Source: Actinokineospora spheciospongiae
GTDB taxonomy: Bacteria > Actinomycetota > Actinomycetes > Mycobacteriales > Pseudonocardiaceae
Assembly (NCBI RefSeq): GCF_000564855.1
Contig: NZ_AYXG01000081.1
Location: forward strand, 48,983 to 112,982
DNA: 64,000 nucleotides
Direction: 5' to 3'
This document shows, one piece after another, positions 15,435 to 23,710 of the stretch (positions are counted from its first letter, which is position 1; every line of letters starts with the position of its first letter). The translations under genes were made by a program, and so were the position numbers. The notes beneath the pieces were generated by a model. It made no database searches. It was not told the DNA's origin and worked only from the letters and a program-made list of their open reading frames with translations.

Positions 15435-15878
15435 TCACTCGTCGAACGCGGCCGACAGGCGATCGAGGTCGGCCAGCAGGCCGGGGAGGCGTTCCGCCGG
15501 AACGGCATCCGCCAACCGCTGGTCGATGGCGTAGACAACTCCCCGAGCCGCAGCGAGGCGTCGGCGCCCCTCCTCGGTCAGGTGGGCGGGCAGCGCGCGG
15601 CCGTGCTCGGTGGTGGCGGGCCGGGTGATGAGGCCGCCGTCCTGGAGGCCGCGCAGCACCACGTTCATGGACTGCCGGGTGACGAAGGTGCCCCGGGCCA
15701 GTTCGGCGTTGGACAGTCCGGGCTGCTGATCCAGGAGTTCCAGGCAGGCGTACTGCGGCACGGTGAGGCCGTGCTCGCGCAGCCCTCGGTCCATGGCACC
15801 CCGCAACGCGGCGGCGGCGCGCTTGAGGCGGTAGCCCAAACGCTGAGTCACATCAAGAGCAGACGGCAGATCCGGCAT
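15435..15878 (-). CDS. MarR family transcriptional regulator
   Basis: 147-residue winged-helix protein: LTVPQYACLELLDQQPGLSNAELARGTFVTRQSMNVVLRGLQDGGLI is the HTH (about residues 38-84), followed by the wing TEHGRALPAHLTEEG. It is divergent from the VOC gene. Two identical half-site pairs ATGTCA-N6-TGACAT occur in the 83-bp spacer, and its own start codon lies inside one of them, so autorepression plus control of the VOC gene is expected. Confidence 0.9.
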   Translation of the reverse strand: MPDLPSALDVTQRLGYRLKRAAAALRGAMDRGLREHGLTVPQYACLELLDQQPGLSNAELARGTFVTRQSMNVVLRGLQDGGLITRPATTEHGRALPAHLTEEGRRRLAAARGVVYAIDQRLADAVPAERLPGLLADLDRLSAAFDE

Positions 15879-15940
15879 GTCAGGAGTTTGACATGGCGGA
15901 ACGGTCAGGTCTACCGTTCGCTATGTCAGCATCCTGACAT
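15877..15940. promoter_or_regulatory. paired MarR operators and divergent promoter
   Basis: Two copies of ATGTCA-N6-TGACAT occur at 15877-15894 and 15923-15940, 46 bp apart. A rightward promoter sits between them: TTGACA (15888-15893), 18 bp, TACCGT (15912-15917), with transcription expected to begin close to 15924. The left copy therefore covers the -35 box and the MarR start codon, and the right copy covers the transcription start of the VOC gene. Binding at both would shut both genes. Confidence 0.82.
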
Positions 15941-15961
15941 GCCGGATCACCGAGGAGAACC

Positions 15962-16327
15962 ATGACCGTCACCGGACCCGATTTCATCGCCCTCCAGGTG
16001 CGCGACGTGGAGGCGGCGGCCCGCTTCTTCGAGCAGCACCTCGGCCTGCGCCGGGCTCCGGCGTCCCCGCCGGGAGCGGTGGTGTTCGCCACCGAGCCGG
16101 TTCCGTTCGCCGTCCGCGCGCCCCTGCCCGGGGTGGACCTCGACTCCGTCGAGCGGCCCGGCCTCGGGGTCGCCCTGTGGTTCGGCACCAGCGACGCCCA
16201 GCAGTTGCACGACCGGCTCGCCGCCGCCGGGGTCGGCATCGTCGCCGAACCCACGGACAGCCCGTTCGGCCGGATGTTCACCTTCACCGGTCCGGAGGGC
16301 TACACCATCACCGCGCACGGCGGCTGA
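15962..16327 (+). CDS. VOC family protein (glyoxalase/bleomycin resistance type)
   Basis: 121 residues with two beta-alpha-beta-beta-beta modules: GPDFIALQVRDVEAAARFFEQHLGLRR and, after a linker, GVALWFGTSDAQQLHDRLAAAGVGIVAE ... FGRMFTFTGPEGYTITAHGG. Vicinal-oxygen-chelate proteins of this size are either metal-dependent lyases/dioxygenases or drug-binding resistance proteins. ATG 15962 has GAGGAGA ahead of it. Regulated by the divergent MarR protein, hence probably induced by a small toxic molecule. Confidence 0.88.
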   Translation: MTVTGPDFIALQVRDVEAAARFFEQHLGLRRAPASPPGAVVFATEPVPFAVRAPLPGVDLDSVERPGLGVALWFGTSDAQQLHDRLAAAGVGIVAEPTDSPFGRMFTFTGPEGYTITAHGG

Positions 16328-16329
16328 AC

Positions 16330-17010
16330 TCAGGCCCGCCGGGTGCCGATGTGGTCCAGGCTGGGCACGCACGTCTCGAACAGCGTGGTGAGCCAGCCGC
16401 CGGTCAGGTGCTCCCCCACCCCGATCACCCGCATCCCCGCCGCCTTGGCCGAGCGGGCGCCGACGACCGTGTCCTCCACGGCGATCGCGTCGGCCGGGTG
16501 GGCGCCGAGGTGGCGCAGCGCGGTGCGGTAGGGCTCCGGGTCCGGTTTGCCCGCCGTGACGTCGTCCGCGCTCACCAGGATGTTCGGGTCCCCGACGCCC
16601 AGGGAGTGCAGGCGGCGGGTCACGACCGCCCGCGCCCCGGAGGTGACGACAGCCGTCGCGTGCCGGGGGATGCTGCGGTACAGCTCCACGGCCCCGGGCA
16701 TCGGTGGGGTTTCCCCGGCCAGCTCGTATTCGATCCGCTGGATTTCGCGGGCCTCGGCCTCGGCGTCGAGGTGTGGGGCGGCGATGCGGACGAACTCCAC
16801 GTCGGTCAGGGAGCGGGAGGCCTCCGCCAGGTCGCGCAGGTCCACCTGCCGGTCCTGCGCCCAGCGGGTGATGGCGCGGGTGATGTGGTCGTGGGAGTCG
16901 GCGAGGACGCCGTCGAGGTCGAAGCAGATGGCGCGGCACTCCAGCGTGAGCGCGCCGATGCCGAGGCGGATGGTGGTGGCCAGGTCGGGGGTTCGCAGGT
17001 CGCTGTTCAT
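16330..17010 (-). CDS. HAD family hydrolase (beta-phosphoglucomutase/phosphatase-like)
   Basis: 226 residues. Motif I is FDLDGVLADS (nucleophile Asp31, Asp33), motif II is TSG in AVVTSGARAVV, the Lys region is VTAGKPDPEPY and the acidic motif IV is AVEDTVVGARSAKAAG. This is subfamily IA with a helical cap, typical of sugar-phosphate phosphatases and phosphomutases. ATG 17010 overlaps the GlmS stop (ATGA), making it the last gene of a five-gene operon. Within a pathway that makes an aminosugar disaccharide it could remove a phosphate from a 6-phospho intermediate (inference). Confidence 0.87.
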   Translation of the reverse strand: MNSDLRTPDLATTIRLGIGALTLECRAICFDLDGVLADSHDHITRAITRWAQDRQVDLRDLAEASRSLTDVEFVRIAAPHLDAEAEAREIQRIEYELAGETPPMPGAVELYRSIPRHATAVVTSGARAVVTRRLHSLGVGDPNILVSADDVTAGKPDPEPYRTALRHLGAHPADAIAVEDTVVGARSAKAAGMRVIGVGEHLTGGWLTTLFETCVPSLDHIGTRRA

Positions 17011-18800
17011 TCCACTGTCACGCTCTTCGCCAGGTTTCGGGGGCGGTCGACGTCGCGGTCGAGGATGGTCGCGGTGTGGTAGGCGAAGACCTGGAGGGCC
17101 ACGCCCATCACGATGTGGTCGAGCAGGGGGTGCACGGCGGGCAGCCGGACGGTGGGGGCGTCGAACTCGTAGTCCTGGTGCTGGGAGAACACCACCACCG
17201 CGCCGCCCCTGGCCTGGATCTGGCCGATGAGGGTGGCGCTCTGCTGCCCGCCGGCGTCGTTGGCGGCGACCACCACGGAGACGTGGTCGGGGTCGACCAG
17301 CGCCAGCGGGCCGTGCTTGAGTTCGGAGGCCTGGTACGCCTCGGCGTGGATGTAGGAGATTTCCTTGATCTTCTGCGCGCCTTCGCGGGCCACCGGCCAG
17401 GACGGGCCGCGACCGAGGTAGTACATGCTCCGGAAGGCGTGCACGGACTCGGCGAGCGCGCGGATCTCGGCGTCCTGGCCCGCCAGCAGGTCGGCGAGGA
17501 TCGTCGGCAGGATGGGCAGCGCCAGGTCCAGTTCCAGCAGGGCCGCCGACTTCGAGCCGTAGTCGGCGCGGGCGAGCCACGACGCCAGGGCCAGCCCGGC
17601 GATCTGCATGTTCGTGACCACCTTGGTCGAGGCCACCGACACCTCCGCGCCCGCGTACAGCGGGATCGAGGCGTCGCTCTCCCGGTCCAGGCTCGACCCG
17701 CGCACGTTCACGATCGACAGCACCTGCACCGGGTGCCGCCGCAGGAACCGGTGGGCGTGCAGGGTGTCCAGGGTTTCCCCGGACTGGCTGATGAGCACGT
17801 ACAGGCAGTCCGGTTCGACGACCGGGTCGCGCTGGGTGAACTCCGCCGCCGGTTCGGCGGTCGCGGGGATGCGGGCCAGGTTCTCCACGAACGAGGCGGC
17901 GACCTGGCCCGCGTAGTACGACGACCCGCACCCGAGGAAGCACACCCGCTTGACCGCCGACCGGTCCAGGGCGCTGCCCCAGTCCGCCGCCGAACCCTCG
18001 GCCACCGGGGAGAACAGCGCCCCGATGGCGGCCCGGCTGGTCTGCGGCTGCTCGTTGATCTCCTTGAGCAGGAAGTTCGGGTACGACCCCTTGTCGGTCC
18101 AGGTGGTCCCCGGGGTCAGCGCCTCCCAGGTCCGGCCCGCCGGGACGGCGGCGGTGACGGCCACGACCTCGCCGTCGAGGACCGGGGAGCAGTGGGTGCA
18201 CCCGCTGCTCAGCGCGGCCCGGTCGGAGGCGACGTGGACCGCGCGGCCGTCGGTGCCGATCAGCAGCGGGCTGCCGGAGGCCGCCGCGATCAGCGTGCCG
18301 GGGCGGTCGGCGGTGATCACCAGCACCGCGTAGTCGCCGTCGACGCGGGCGAGGGTCAGCCGGACCGCCTCCAGCGCGTCGACCCCCTGGGCGCGGTGCC
18401 AGGCGATGAGGTGGACCAGGACCTCGCTGTCGGTGTCGGAGGTGGTCGCCATGCCCCGGTCGGTGAGTTCACCGCGCAGCCGGGCCACGTTGCGGACCGT
18501 TCCGTTGTGGACGAGGGCGGTGGTCCCGTCGTGGCTCAGGTGCGGGTGGGCGTTGCGGGTGGAGGGTGCGCCGTGGGTGGCCCACCGGGTGTGCGCGATG
18601 CCCGAGCGGCGCTCGCCCCCGGGCGAGCCCAGCGCCGCCAGCGCGGCCACCGAGCCCACGGACTTGCGGACCTCGATGCCGTCCGGGGCGTGGGTGGCGA
18701 TCCCCGCCGAGTCGTACCCCCGGTACTCCAGGCGTGCGAGGGCGTCGACCAGCGCCCGTCCGGCGTCGTCGGTTCCGGTGATCCCTGCTATTCCGCACAT
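17007..18800 (-). CDS. glmS: glutamine--fructose-6-phosphate aminotransferase (GlmS-type)
   Basis: 597 residues, the normal GlmS length. The N-terminal class II glutaminase starts MCGIAGITG with the Cys2 nucleophile, and contains HTRWATHG and HNGTVRN. Two SIS domains follow (FLGCGSSYYAGQVAA, SQSGETLDTLHAH; then YLGRGPSWPVAREGAQKIKEISYIHAEAYQASELKHGPLALV spans the second isomerase region), ending in LAKSVTVE. It makes glucosamine-6-phosphate from fructose-6-phosphate and glutamine. Three bases separate it from the PIG-L gene. Placement among glycosyltransferase, deacetylase and exporter genes suggests a pathway-dedicated copy that either supplies amino sugar or tolerates a GlmS-inhibiting product. 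Confidence 0.93.
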   Translation of the reverse strand: MCGIAGITGTDDAGRALVDALARLEYRGYDSAGIATHAPDGIEVRKSVGSVAALAALGSPGGERRSGIAHTRWATHGAPSTRNAHPHLSHDGTTALVHNGTVRNVARLRGELTDRGMATTSDTDSEVLVHLIAWHRAQGVDALEAVRLTLARVDGDYAVLVITADRPGTLIAAASGSPLLIGTDGRAVHVASDRAALSSGCTHCSPVLDGEVVAVTAAVPAGRTWEALTPGTTWTDKGSYPNFLLKEINEQPQTSRAAIGALFSPVAEGSAADWGSALDRSAVKRVCFLGCGSSYYAGQVAASFVENLARIPATAEPAAEFTQRDPVVEPDCLYVLISQSGETLDTLHAHRFLRRHPVQVLSIVNVRGSSLDRESDASIPLYAGAEVSVASTKVVTNMQIAGLALASWLARADYGSKSAALLELDLALPILPTILADLLAGQDAEIRALAESVHAFRSMYYLGRGPSWPVAREGAQKIKEISYIHAEAYQASELKHGPLALVDPDHVSVVVAANDAGGQQSATLIGQIQARGGAVVVFSQHQDYEFDAPTVRLPAVHPLLDHIVMGVALQVFAYHTATILDRDVDRPRNLAKSVTVE

Positions 18801-18803
18801 GTC

Positions 18804-19529
18804 TCAGTCGTCCCCCTGGTCGTCGAGCCCGGGCAGTGTCGAACCGGCGCGGTGGATCGGGAAGAACTCGGGGGCGCGGAAGGCTTCCGCGGCGGCCGTG
18901 CCGCACTGCAACCCCCGCAGCCGCGCCTGCTTGGTGGCGTAGTCGAGGTAGTCCACGCCGTCGGTGCAGCGGAGCCAGTCGTTCTGGCTGCGGTGCGCGG
19001 CGAGCATGTCGAGCTTGGTCCCCAGCGCGTCGGAGATGTCGACCCAGCGCTGCGGGGCCGCGCCGACGAGCGCCAGCGTGTCCATGTGGTACACGGCTGG
19101 GAGCGCGTCGATGGCGGGCGATCCCGTGCGCTGCAACGGTGACGCCGCCAGCACCAGGCTGTTGAGCGCGATCGCCGACGCCGCCCGGTGGTCGGGGTGG
19201 TAGTCGTTCGGGTCGGGGGCGAACAGGACGTCCGGCCGGAACTCCCGCAGCACCTCGGCGAAGGCGATCCGCGTGCCCGGGCTGTCGAACAGGAACCCGT
19301 CCGGTTCGCCCAGGAGGAACAGCCGGGCGCCGATCACCTCGGCGGAGCGCCGCGCCTCCCGCTCCCGCACGGCCGCGATGGTGGCCTTGTCGCCGTCGGG
19401 GGCGCCGAGGTCGCCGTTGGTCAGCACGCAGATCCCGACCGAGTGGCCCGCCCGCCGGTAGCGGATGAGCGTGCCCGCGCACAGGATTTCCACGTCGTCG
19501 GGGTGGGCGCCGACCGCCAGGACGTTCAC
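18804..19529 (-). CDS. PIG-L family N-deacetylase
   Basis: 241 residues from GTG 19529, which overlaps the glycosyltransferase stop (GTGA). The zinc site motif AHPDD is at residues 8-12 (His9 and Asp12 as ligands, Asp11 as base), and the second His region is NDYHPDHRAA. PIG-L/LmbE enzymes remove acetyl from N-acetylglucosamine moieties, for example MshB in mycothiol and the deacetylases of aminoglycoside pathways. Its neighbours, a TreT-like glycosyltransferase and GlmS, suggest it exposes the amino group of a GlcNAc-containing disaccharide. Confidence 0.9.
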   Translation of the reverse strand: MNVLAVGAHPDDVEILCAGTLIRYRRAGHSVGICVLTNGDLGAPDGDKATIAAVREREARRSAEVIGARLFLLGEPDGFLFDSPGTRIAFAEVLREFRPDVLFAPDPNDYHPDHRAASAIALNSLVLAASPLQRTGSPAIDALPAVYHMDTLALVGAAPQRWVDISDALGTKLDMLAAHRSQNDWLRCTDGVDYLDYATKQARLRGLQCGTAAAEAFRAPEFFPIHRAGSTLPGLDDQGDD

Positions 19530-20923
19530 GCCGCGACCTCGGACCCGACCAAGCCGCCGAGGAAGCTCAGCTCGTCGTGCAGGTGCGAGTCCGGCAGGAA
19601 GCGGTCGCGGACCCGTTCCCGGGCGGCGTGCCCGACCGCGGCGCCGGTGGCGGGGTCGGCGAGCAGTTCGGTGATGGCGCCGCCGAACAGGTCGTCCGGG
19701 TCGGGCAGGGCGACCGCCCGCCCGTGCCGCGCGTCCGGGATCTGGGCGGTGATGCCGCCGACGCGGGTCGCCACGACGGGAGTGCCCTTCCACATCGCCT
19801 CGGCCACGGTCAGCCCGAACCCCTCCGACCGGCTCTTCTGGGTGATGACGGCCGCGTGCCGCTGCACGGCGTTGACCACGCGGGCGTTCTCCACCGGGTC
19901 CGCCGTGGGCAGGCAGCACAACTGGACCCGCGACCGCACAGCGCGCGGCAGCCGCTCCCAGTGCGCCGCGCACAGCCGGAAGTACTCCGCCGCCTCCGGG
20001 TCATCCGCCACGCCGTCGACCTGGGGGCCGATCAGGCTCAGGTGCGCGTCCGTGCGCGGGGCGACGGTCCGCGCGAAGCTGTCCATCACCCCGATCATGT
20101 CCTTGACCGAGTCCCACCGGGACACCTGCGCGACCATCGGCACGTCGGCCCCCGGCGCCGTGCCGACCCGCACGACGGGGTGCCCGGCGTCCGGCGCGGC
20201 CAGCAGCCCCGCCCGCACCAGGAGCGACCGCGCCGCGTCGGCGGTCAGGTCGGTGTTCTTGGCGGACATGGGGTCGATGAACGGGGTGATCGACGCGCTG
20301 GGCACCCCCATCCTGGAGTCGAGCACCACGTCGCGGAAGTGCGGTCGGGTCGTGATCAGGCCCCGCGCCCGCCGCAGGAACGGGGTGAGGAACGCGCTGG
20401 ACCGGGCGGTGTGCGCGTTCGGCCGGTCGGCGCCGTTGTGCGCCCGCCACACCGGGATGGCCCCCCGGTCCGCGACGTGCTCGCACAGGCCCGCCGTCTG
20501 CGGGTCGTGCAGGACCACCACGTCACCGGGGCGCAGGAACCGGCCCAGGTCGGCGGCGGCCTCGCGGCTGACCCGCCGGAACCCCTCGACCTGCTCGGGG
20601 CCGAGCGGTCCGCCGTCGCCCGGCACGCCGGAGATGCCGTTGTCGACGCGCTTGGTGGTGGTGAAGAAGTCGGTGTCGGCCTCGATGACCAGCCAGCGCA
20701 GGCCGAGGCCCAGGGCGTGCCCGTAGCCGAGGGCCGGTCGCAGCATCTCGGCGACCCCGCCGCCGTTGTCGGTGGAGTTGACGTGCCACACGGTGGGCAG
20801 GGTGGCCGCCCACCTGGTCGCCGCAGCGGTCAGCCGGTCCCAGCGCGCGGCGGTCAGGCACCCGCGCAGCCCGTTGAGCGGGTACCGGCCGACCGGCACT
20901 TCACGCAGGCGTGCCGACGTCAT
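19526..20923 (-). CDS. GT4 glycosyltransferase, trehalose synthase (TreT)-like
   Basis: 465 residues. The N-terminal part VWHVNSTDNGGGVAEML ... LGLGLRWLVIEADTDFFTTTKRVDNGISG closely follows the pattern of trehalose glycosyltransferring synthase/trehalose phosphorylase enzymes, which join two hexoses 1,1. The C-terminal donor domain has the GT4 E-x7-E motif in SEGFGLTVAEAMWKGTPVVATRVGG. The start at 20923 lies inside the last codons of the upstream MFS gene (23-base overlap). With GlmS and a PIG-L deacetylase in the same operon the donor is plausibly UDP-GlcNAc and the product an N-acetyl-aminotrehalose that is later deacetylated. Donor and linkage are inference. Confidence 0.82.
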   Translation of the reverse strand: MTSARLREVPVGRYPLNGLRGCLTAARWDRLTAAATRWAATLPTVWHVNSTDNGGGVAEMLRPALGYGHALGLGLRWLVIEADTDFFTTTKRVDNGISGVPGDGGPLGPEQVEGFRRVSREAAADLGRFLRPGDVVVLHDPQTAGLCEHVADRGAIPVWRAHNGADRPNAHTARSSAFLTPFLRRARGLITTRPHFRDVVLDSRMGVPSASITPFIDPMSAKNTDLTADAARSLLVRAGLLAAPDAGHPVVRVGTAPGADVPMVAQVSRWDSVKDMIGVMDSFARTVAPRTDAHLSLIGPQVDGVADDPEAAEYFRLCAAHWERLPRAVRSRVQLCCLPTADPVENARVVNAVQRHAAVITQKSRSEGFGLTVAEAMWKGTPVVATRVGGITAQIPDARHGRAVALPDPDDLFGGAITELLADPATGAAVGHAARERVRDRFLPDSHLHDELSFLGGLVGSEVAA

Positions 20924-22130
20924 CGCCGTCCTCCTTGGTTGTCGGTGCGACCGCGAGGCGGCGCGGGTTCCGGTCGAGGCGGCGGGCGGCCACCGCGGTG
21001 GTGAGCGAGGCGGCCAGCCCGATGGCGGCGACGGTGGGCACCAGTCCCACGGCCTCGGCGACCACGCCGATGAGCGGCGGCCCGGCGAGGTAGGCGAGGT
21101 AGCCGACGGCGCTGACCCCGGCGGCGGCGGTGGCCACCGAGTGCGGCACCCGGTCGGCGGCGGCGGTCATCGACAGCGGGAACACCGGCCCCAGGGCGAG
21201 GCCGACGAAGGCCACGGCGGCGAAGGCCCCCACCGCGCTCGGCTGCGCGAGCCCGACCGCCAGCGCGACCGCGACCGCGCCCGCCGACCAGCGCAGCACG
21301 GCCCGCCGCCCGAACCGCACCACCAGCGCGTCCCCGACCGACCTGGACACGAACATGGCCACGCTGAACGCCACGACCGCCGTGGACCCCAGGGACACCC
21401 CACCGGCGAAGTCCCGAGCGACCAGCAGCGCCGACCAGTCGGTGACCATGCCCTCCACCAGCAGCCCGCTGACCGCGATCGCGGCGATCGCCAACGGGAT
21501 CGCGGCGATGCCCCGCAACGGCGACACAGCGGGCGCCACCTCCTGCGCGGGCTCAACGACCGGCGTGTGCGGCAACGCGGGCGCGGCGACGGCCAAGAGC
21601 ACCAGCAGGACCCCAGCCACCGCGGTGAAGTGGGCGAACACGCCCACCCCCGCCCCGGTCGCGAGCGCACCCCCGGCGGCTCCGAAGAGGACACCGAGGC
21701 TGTAGCCGCCGTGCAGCCGCGAGATCACCGACGGCCGGTCGGGCGAGCGCTGCTGGAACTCGATCCCCGCGGTGTTCATCGCCACGTCCAGGCACCCGCT
21801 GGCGGCACCGAGCAGCACGAGCACCAGAGCCAGGCCCAGCACACCCCGGGCCGCCGCGATCAGCGGGAGGAAACCGGCGAACAACGCGCCGGAGAGGACG
21901 CACAACAACCGGGCACTGGTGAACCGCAACAACCACCCGGTGCCCAGCAGCGCGGGAACGGAACCGGCGGCCACACCGAACAGGGCCACACCGAGCGCGG
22001 CGTCGGACAACCCCAGATCCGATTTCACCTCGGGGATGCGCGGCGCCCAACTCGCCAGTACGGCGCCGTTGAGGAAGAACACCAGCCACAGACCGGCGAC
22101 GGGGTGGTTGGAATGTCGGGTGCGCACCAT
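20901..22130 (-). CDS. MFS transporter (YbjJ-like), operon exporter
   Basis: 409 residues, twelve hydrophobic segments, starting at ATG 22130. The N-terminal segment GLWLVFFLNGAVLASWAPRIPEVKSDLGLSDAALG is typical of the YbjJ/FucP-like MFS branch, which in actinomycetes often accompanies aminoglycoside and other sugar-antibiotic clusters. The C-terminus is charged. As first gene of the five-gene operon and overlapping the glycosyltransferase, it is probably the exporter of the operon product. Confidence 0.85.
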   Translation of the reverse strand: MVRTRHSNHPVAGLWLVFFLNGAVLASWAPRIPEVKSDLGLSDAALGVALFGVAAGSVPALLGTGWLLRFTSARLLCVLSGALFAGFLPLIAAARGVLGLALVLVLLGAASGCLDVAMNTAGIEFQQRSPDRPSVISRLHGGYSLGVLFGAAGGALATGAGVGVFAHFTAVAGVLLVLLAVAAPALPHTPVVEPAQEVAPAVSPLRGIAAIPLAIAAIAVSGLLVEGMVTDWSALLVARDFAGGVSLGSTAVVAFSVAMFVSRSVGDALVVRFGRRAVLRWSAGAVAVALAVGLAQPSAVGAFAAVAFVGLALGPVFPLSMTAAADRVPHSVATAAAGVSAVGYLAYLAGPPLIGVVAEAVGLVPTVAAIGLAASLTTAVAARRLDRNPRRLAVAPTTKEDGDDVGTPA

Positions 22131-22593
22131 GGGTCAGCCTCGCGGCCGCCCTGACGGGAATGTTCGACGGTCCCCGGACGGTACAGGAACCGCTGCACCC
22201 CGGCATTCCGGGACGCTTTTCCTGCTCCCATCACAGCACGTCCAACCCCGCCGCGCAAGGACGGCCCTGACGAAGTGAAATCACCCACTCGCCACCGGAA
22301 AAGCGGTCCACAAAACGCGGACAACACACCCGACCCCCACCGAACGCCTTGTTCACAACGGACATCCACAAAGGTCTTCACATTCCGGGTGAACGACGGA
22401 TGAACGAAAGTGCGCCACACCACCACCGTCAAACCGCGCAGGATGAAGAGTAATCCAAATTCAGCACGAATACCAAGAATCGGCAAACAAGGTAAAGACG
22501 GCGACAATTTTCCTCGAATAGCGGTGGCGGCTGCCACAACCGGAACCGGTCCCGCCACGCGCCGGGCCCCCGGGCCTGTGGCACGATCGACGG
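22131..22593. other. 463-bp divergent intergenic region, promoter-bearing
   Basis: No credible gene. The middle (about 22260-22530) is clearly richer in A and T than the surrounding DNA and has none of the third-position GC bias of real genes here. It contains an inverted repeat TTCAC-N7-GTGAA (22377-22393) and several CCACAAA/TTCACA-type direct repeats. It must carry the promoter of the leftward five-gene operon and the rightward phosphoesterase. The unusual length suggests regulated expression of the sugar operon. Confidence 0.45.
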
Positions 22594-23103
22594 GTGCGAG
22601 TCCTCGTCCTGTCGGACACCCACGCGCCCCGGTACTGGAAGTCCTGCCCGCAGGCGCTGTTCCCGCACCTGCGGTCCGCCGACGTCATCCTGCACGCGGG
22701 TGACGTGTGCGTCGCCCCCGTCCTGCGGGAGCTGGAATCCTACGCCCCGGTGCACGCGGTGCTGGGCAACAACGACGGCCCGGACGTGGCCGAGTGGGGC
22801 GCGCCGGAGACCCTGGAGCTGTCGTTGGCGGGCGTCCCGGTGGCCATGGTGCACGACAGCGGCCAGGCCAAGGGTCGCGAGGCGCGGATGCGCCGCCTGT
22901 TCCCCGGTGCCCGCCTGGTCGTCTTCGGCCACTCCCACATCCCCTGGAACTCCACAGTGGACGACGTGCGGGTGTTCAACCCCGGTTCCCCCACCGACCG
23001 CAGGCGCCAGCCGGTGGGCACGATCGGCCTGTTGCACCTGGAGGACGGCGCGGTGGTCACCGCCGACGTCGTGGCGGTCACCGAACCCCGCGCCCCGAAG
23101 TGA
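22594..23103 (+). CDS. metallophosphoesterase (YfcE/MJ0936-like)
   Basis: 169 residues from GTG 22594. Calcineurin-like metal motifs are all present: LVLSDTHAP (Asp, His), LHAGDVC, LGNNDGP, VHDSGQ and VFGHSHIPWN. This size and motif set match single-domain YfcE-type phosphodiesterases with two metal ions in the active site, for which the physiological substrate is usually unknown. It is monocistronic: a strong terminator hairpin follows at 23147-23175. Confidence 0.9.
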   Translation: MRVLVLSDTHAPRYWKSCPQALFPHLRSADVILHAGDVCVAPVLRELESYAPVHAVLGNNDGPDVAEWGAPETLELSLAGVPVAMVHDSGQAKGREARMRRLFPGARLVVFGHSHIPWNSTVDDVRVFNPGSPTDRRRQPVGTIGLLHLEDGAVVTADVVAVTEPRAPK

Positions 23104-23146
23104 ACCGCCGTACGCTGCCCCGTCCCACGACCGGGGACTGCGGGCG

Positions 23147-23175
23147 GGGTTCCGGCGCGCGCCGCGCCGGAACCC
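23147..23175 (+). terminator. intrinsic-type hairpin after the phosphoesterase gene
   Basis: A 13-bp perfect stem, GGGTTCCGGCGCG (23147-23159) pairing with CGCGCCGGAACCC (23163-23175), closes a 3-base loop. A short T-containing tail (tctaa) follows. It lies 43 bp after the phosphoesterase stop. Confidence 0.78.
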
Positions 23176-23221
23176 TCTAACCTGCGGAGGACACCGTCCC
23201 CCAGCGCACCCGGATGTCCTG

Positions 23222-23638
23222 ATGCCCGTTGTCCTGCTCAGCCGCCACATCGAGGCCGACCCGCACGGTGTGGTCCTGCTGCTCCGCGCGCACCGGATCG
23301 TCGAGTTCTGGCCGGACATCTCCCGGTTGGCGGTGGTCGGCGAGGTGCACCACCTCACCGCGGAGCTGCCCGGTATCGGTTCCCGGCGCCTGGAGGTGCG
23401 GTTCACCTCGGCCGTGCGCGGGGCCGGGTCGTTCCTGGTCGCCTTCGTGGTCAGCGGGGACCTGGCACCGGTGGCGGGGGCGCTGCGGGTCTCGCCCGCC
23501 GTGGTGGGTGAGCGCGGGGGGACGGTGCTGTCGCTGAGCCTGGACCACGAGCACGCCAACCCGGCGGTGGACGCGCTCGCGGAGCGGTTCCTGAGCGCGG
23601 TGCAGGGCAGCGCCGAACTCCGCGCGCACGACGCCTGA
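23222..23638 (+). CDS. hypothetical protein, SRPBCC-like pattern
   Basis: 138 residues from ATG 23222. The order of elements (IVEFWPDISRLAVVGEVHHLTAEL, then LEVRFTSAVRGAGSFLVAFVVSG, SPAVVGERGGTVLSLSLDHEH, and a C-terminal helix NPAVDALAERFLSAVQGS) resembles the helix-grip SRPBCC/polyketide-cyclase fold, but no diagnostic motif proves it. No signal peptide or membrane segment. It stands alone between two hairpins, transcribed rightward. Coding is supported by consistent third-position GC and the good start. Function unknown. Confidence 0.6.
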   Translation: MPVVLLSRHIEADPHGVVLLLRAHRIVEFWPDISRLAVVGEVHHLTAELPGIGSRRLEVRFTSAVRGAGSFLVAFVVSGDLAPVAGALRVSPAVVGERGGTVLSLSLDHEHANPAVDALAERFLSAVQGSAELRAHDA

Positions 23639-23650
23639 CCGCGACCCGGG

Positions 23651-23669
23651 CGAGGCGGGGGCCGCCTCG
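23651..23669. terminator. hairpin between convergent genes
   Basis: CGAGGCGG (23651-23658) pairs with CCGCCTCG (23662-23669) across a GGG loop, in the 72-bp gap between the rightward hypothetical gene and the leftward hydrolase-like gene. Further GAGGCG/CGCCTC copies follow to 23706, so alternative stems are possible. Confidence 0.55.
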
Positions 23670-23710
23670 GGCTGGCCGCCTGCGCCTCGGAGCAGCGGCG
23701 AGGCGGTCCG

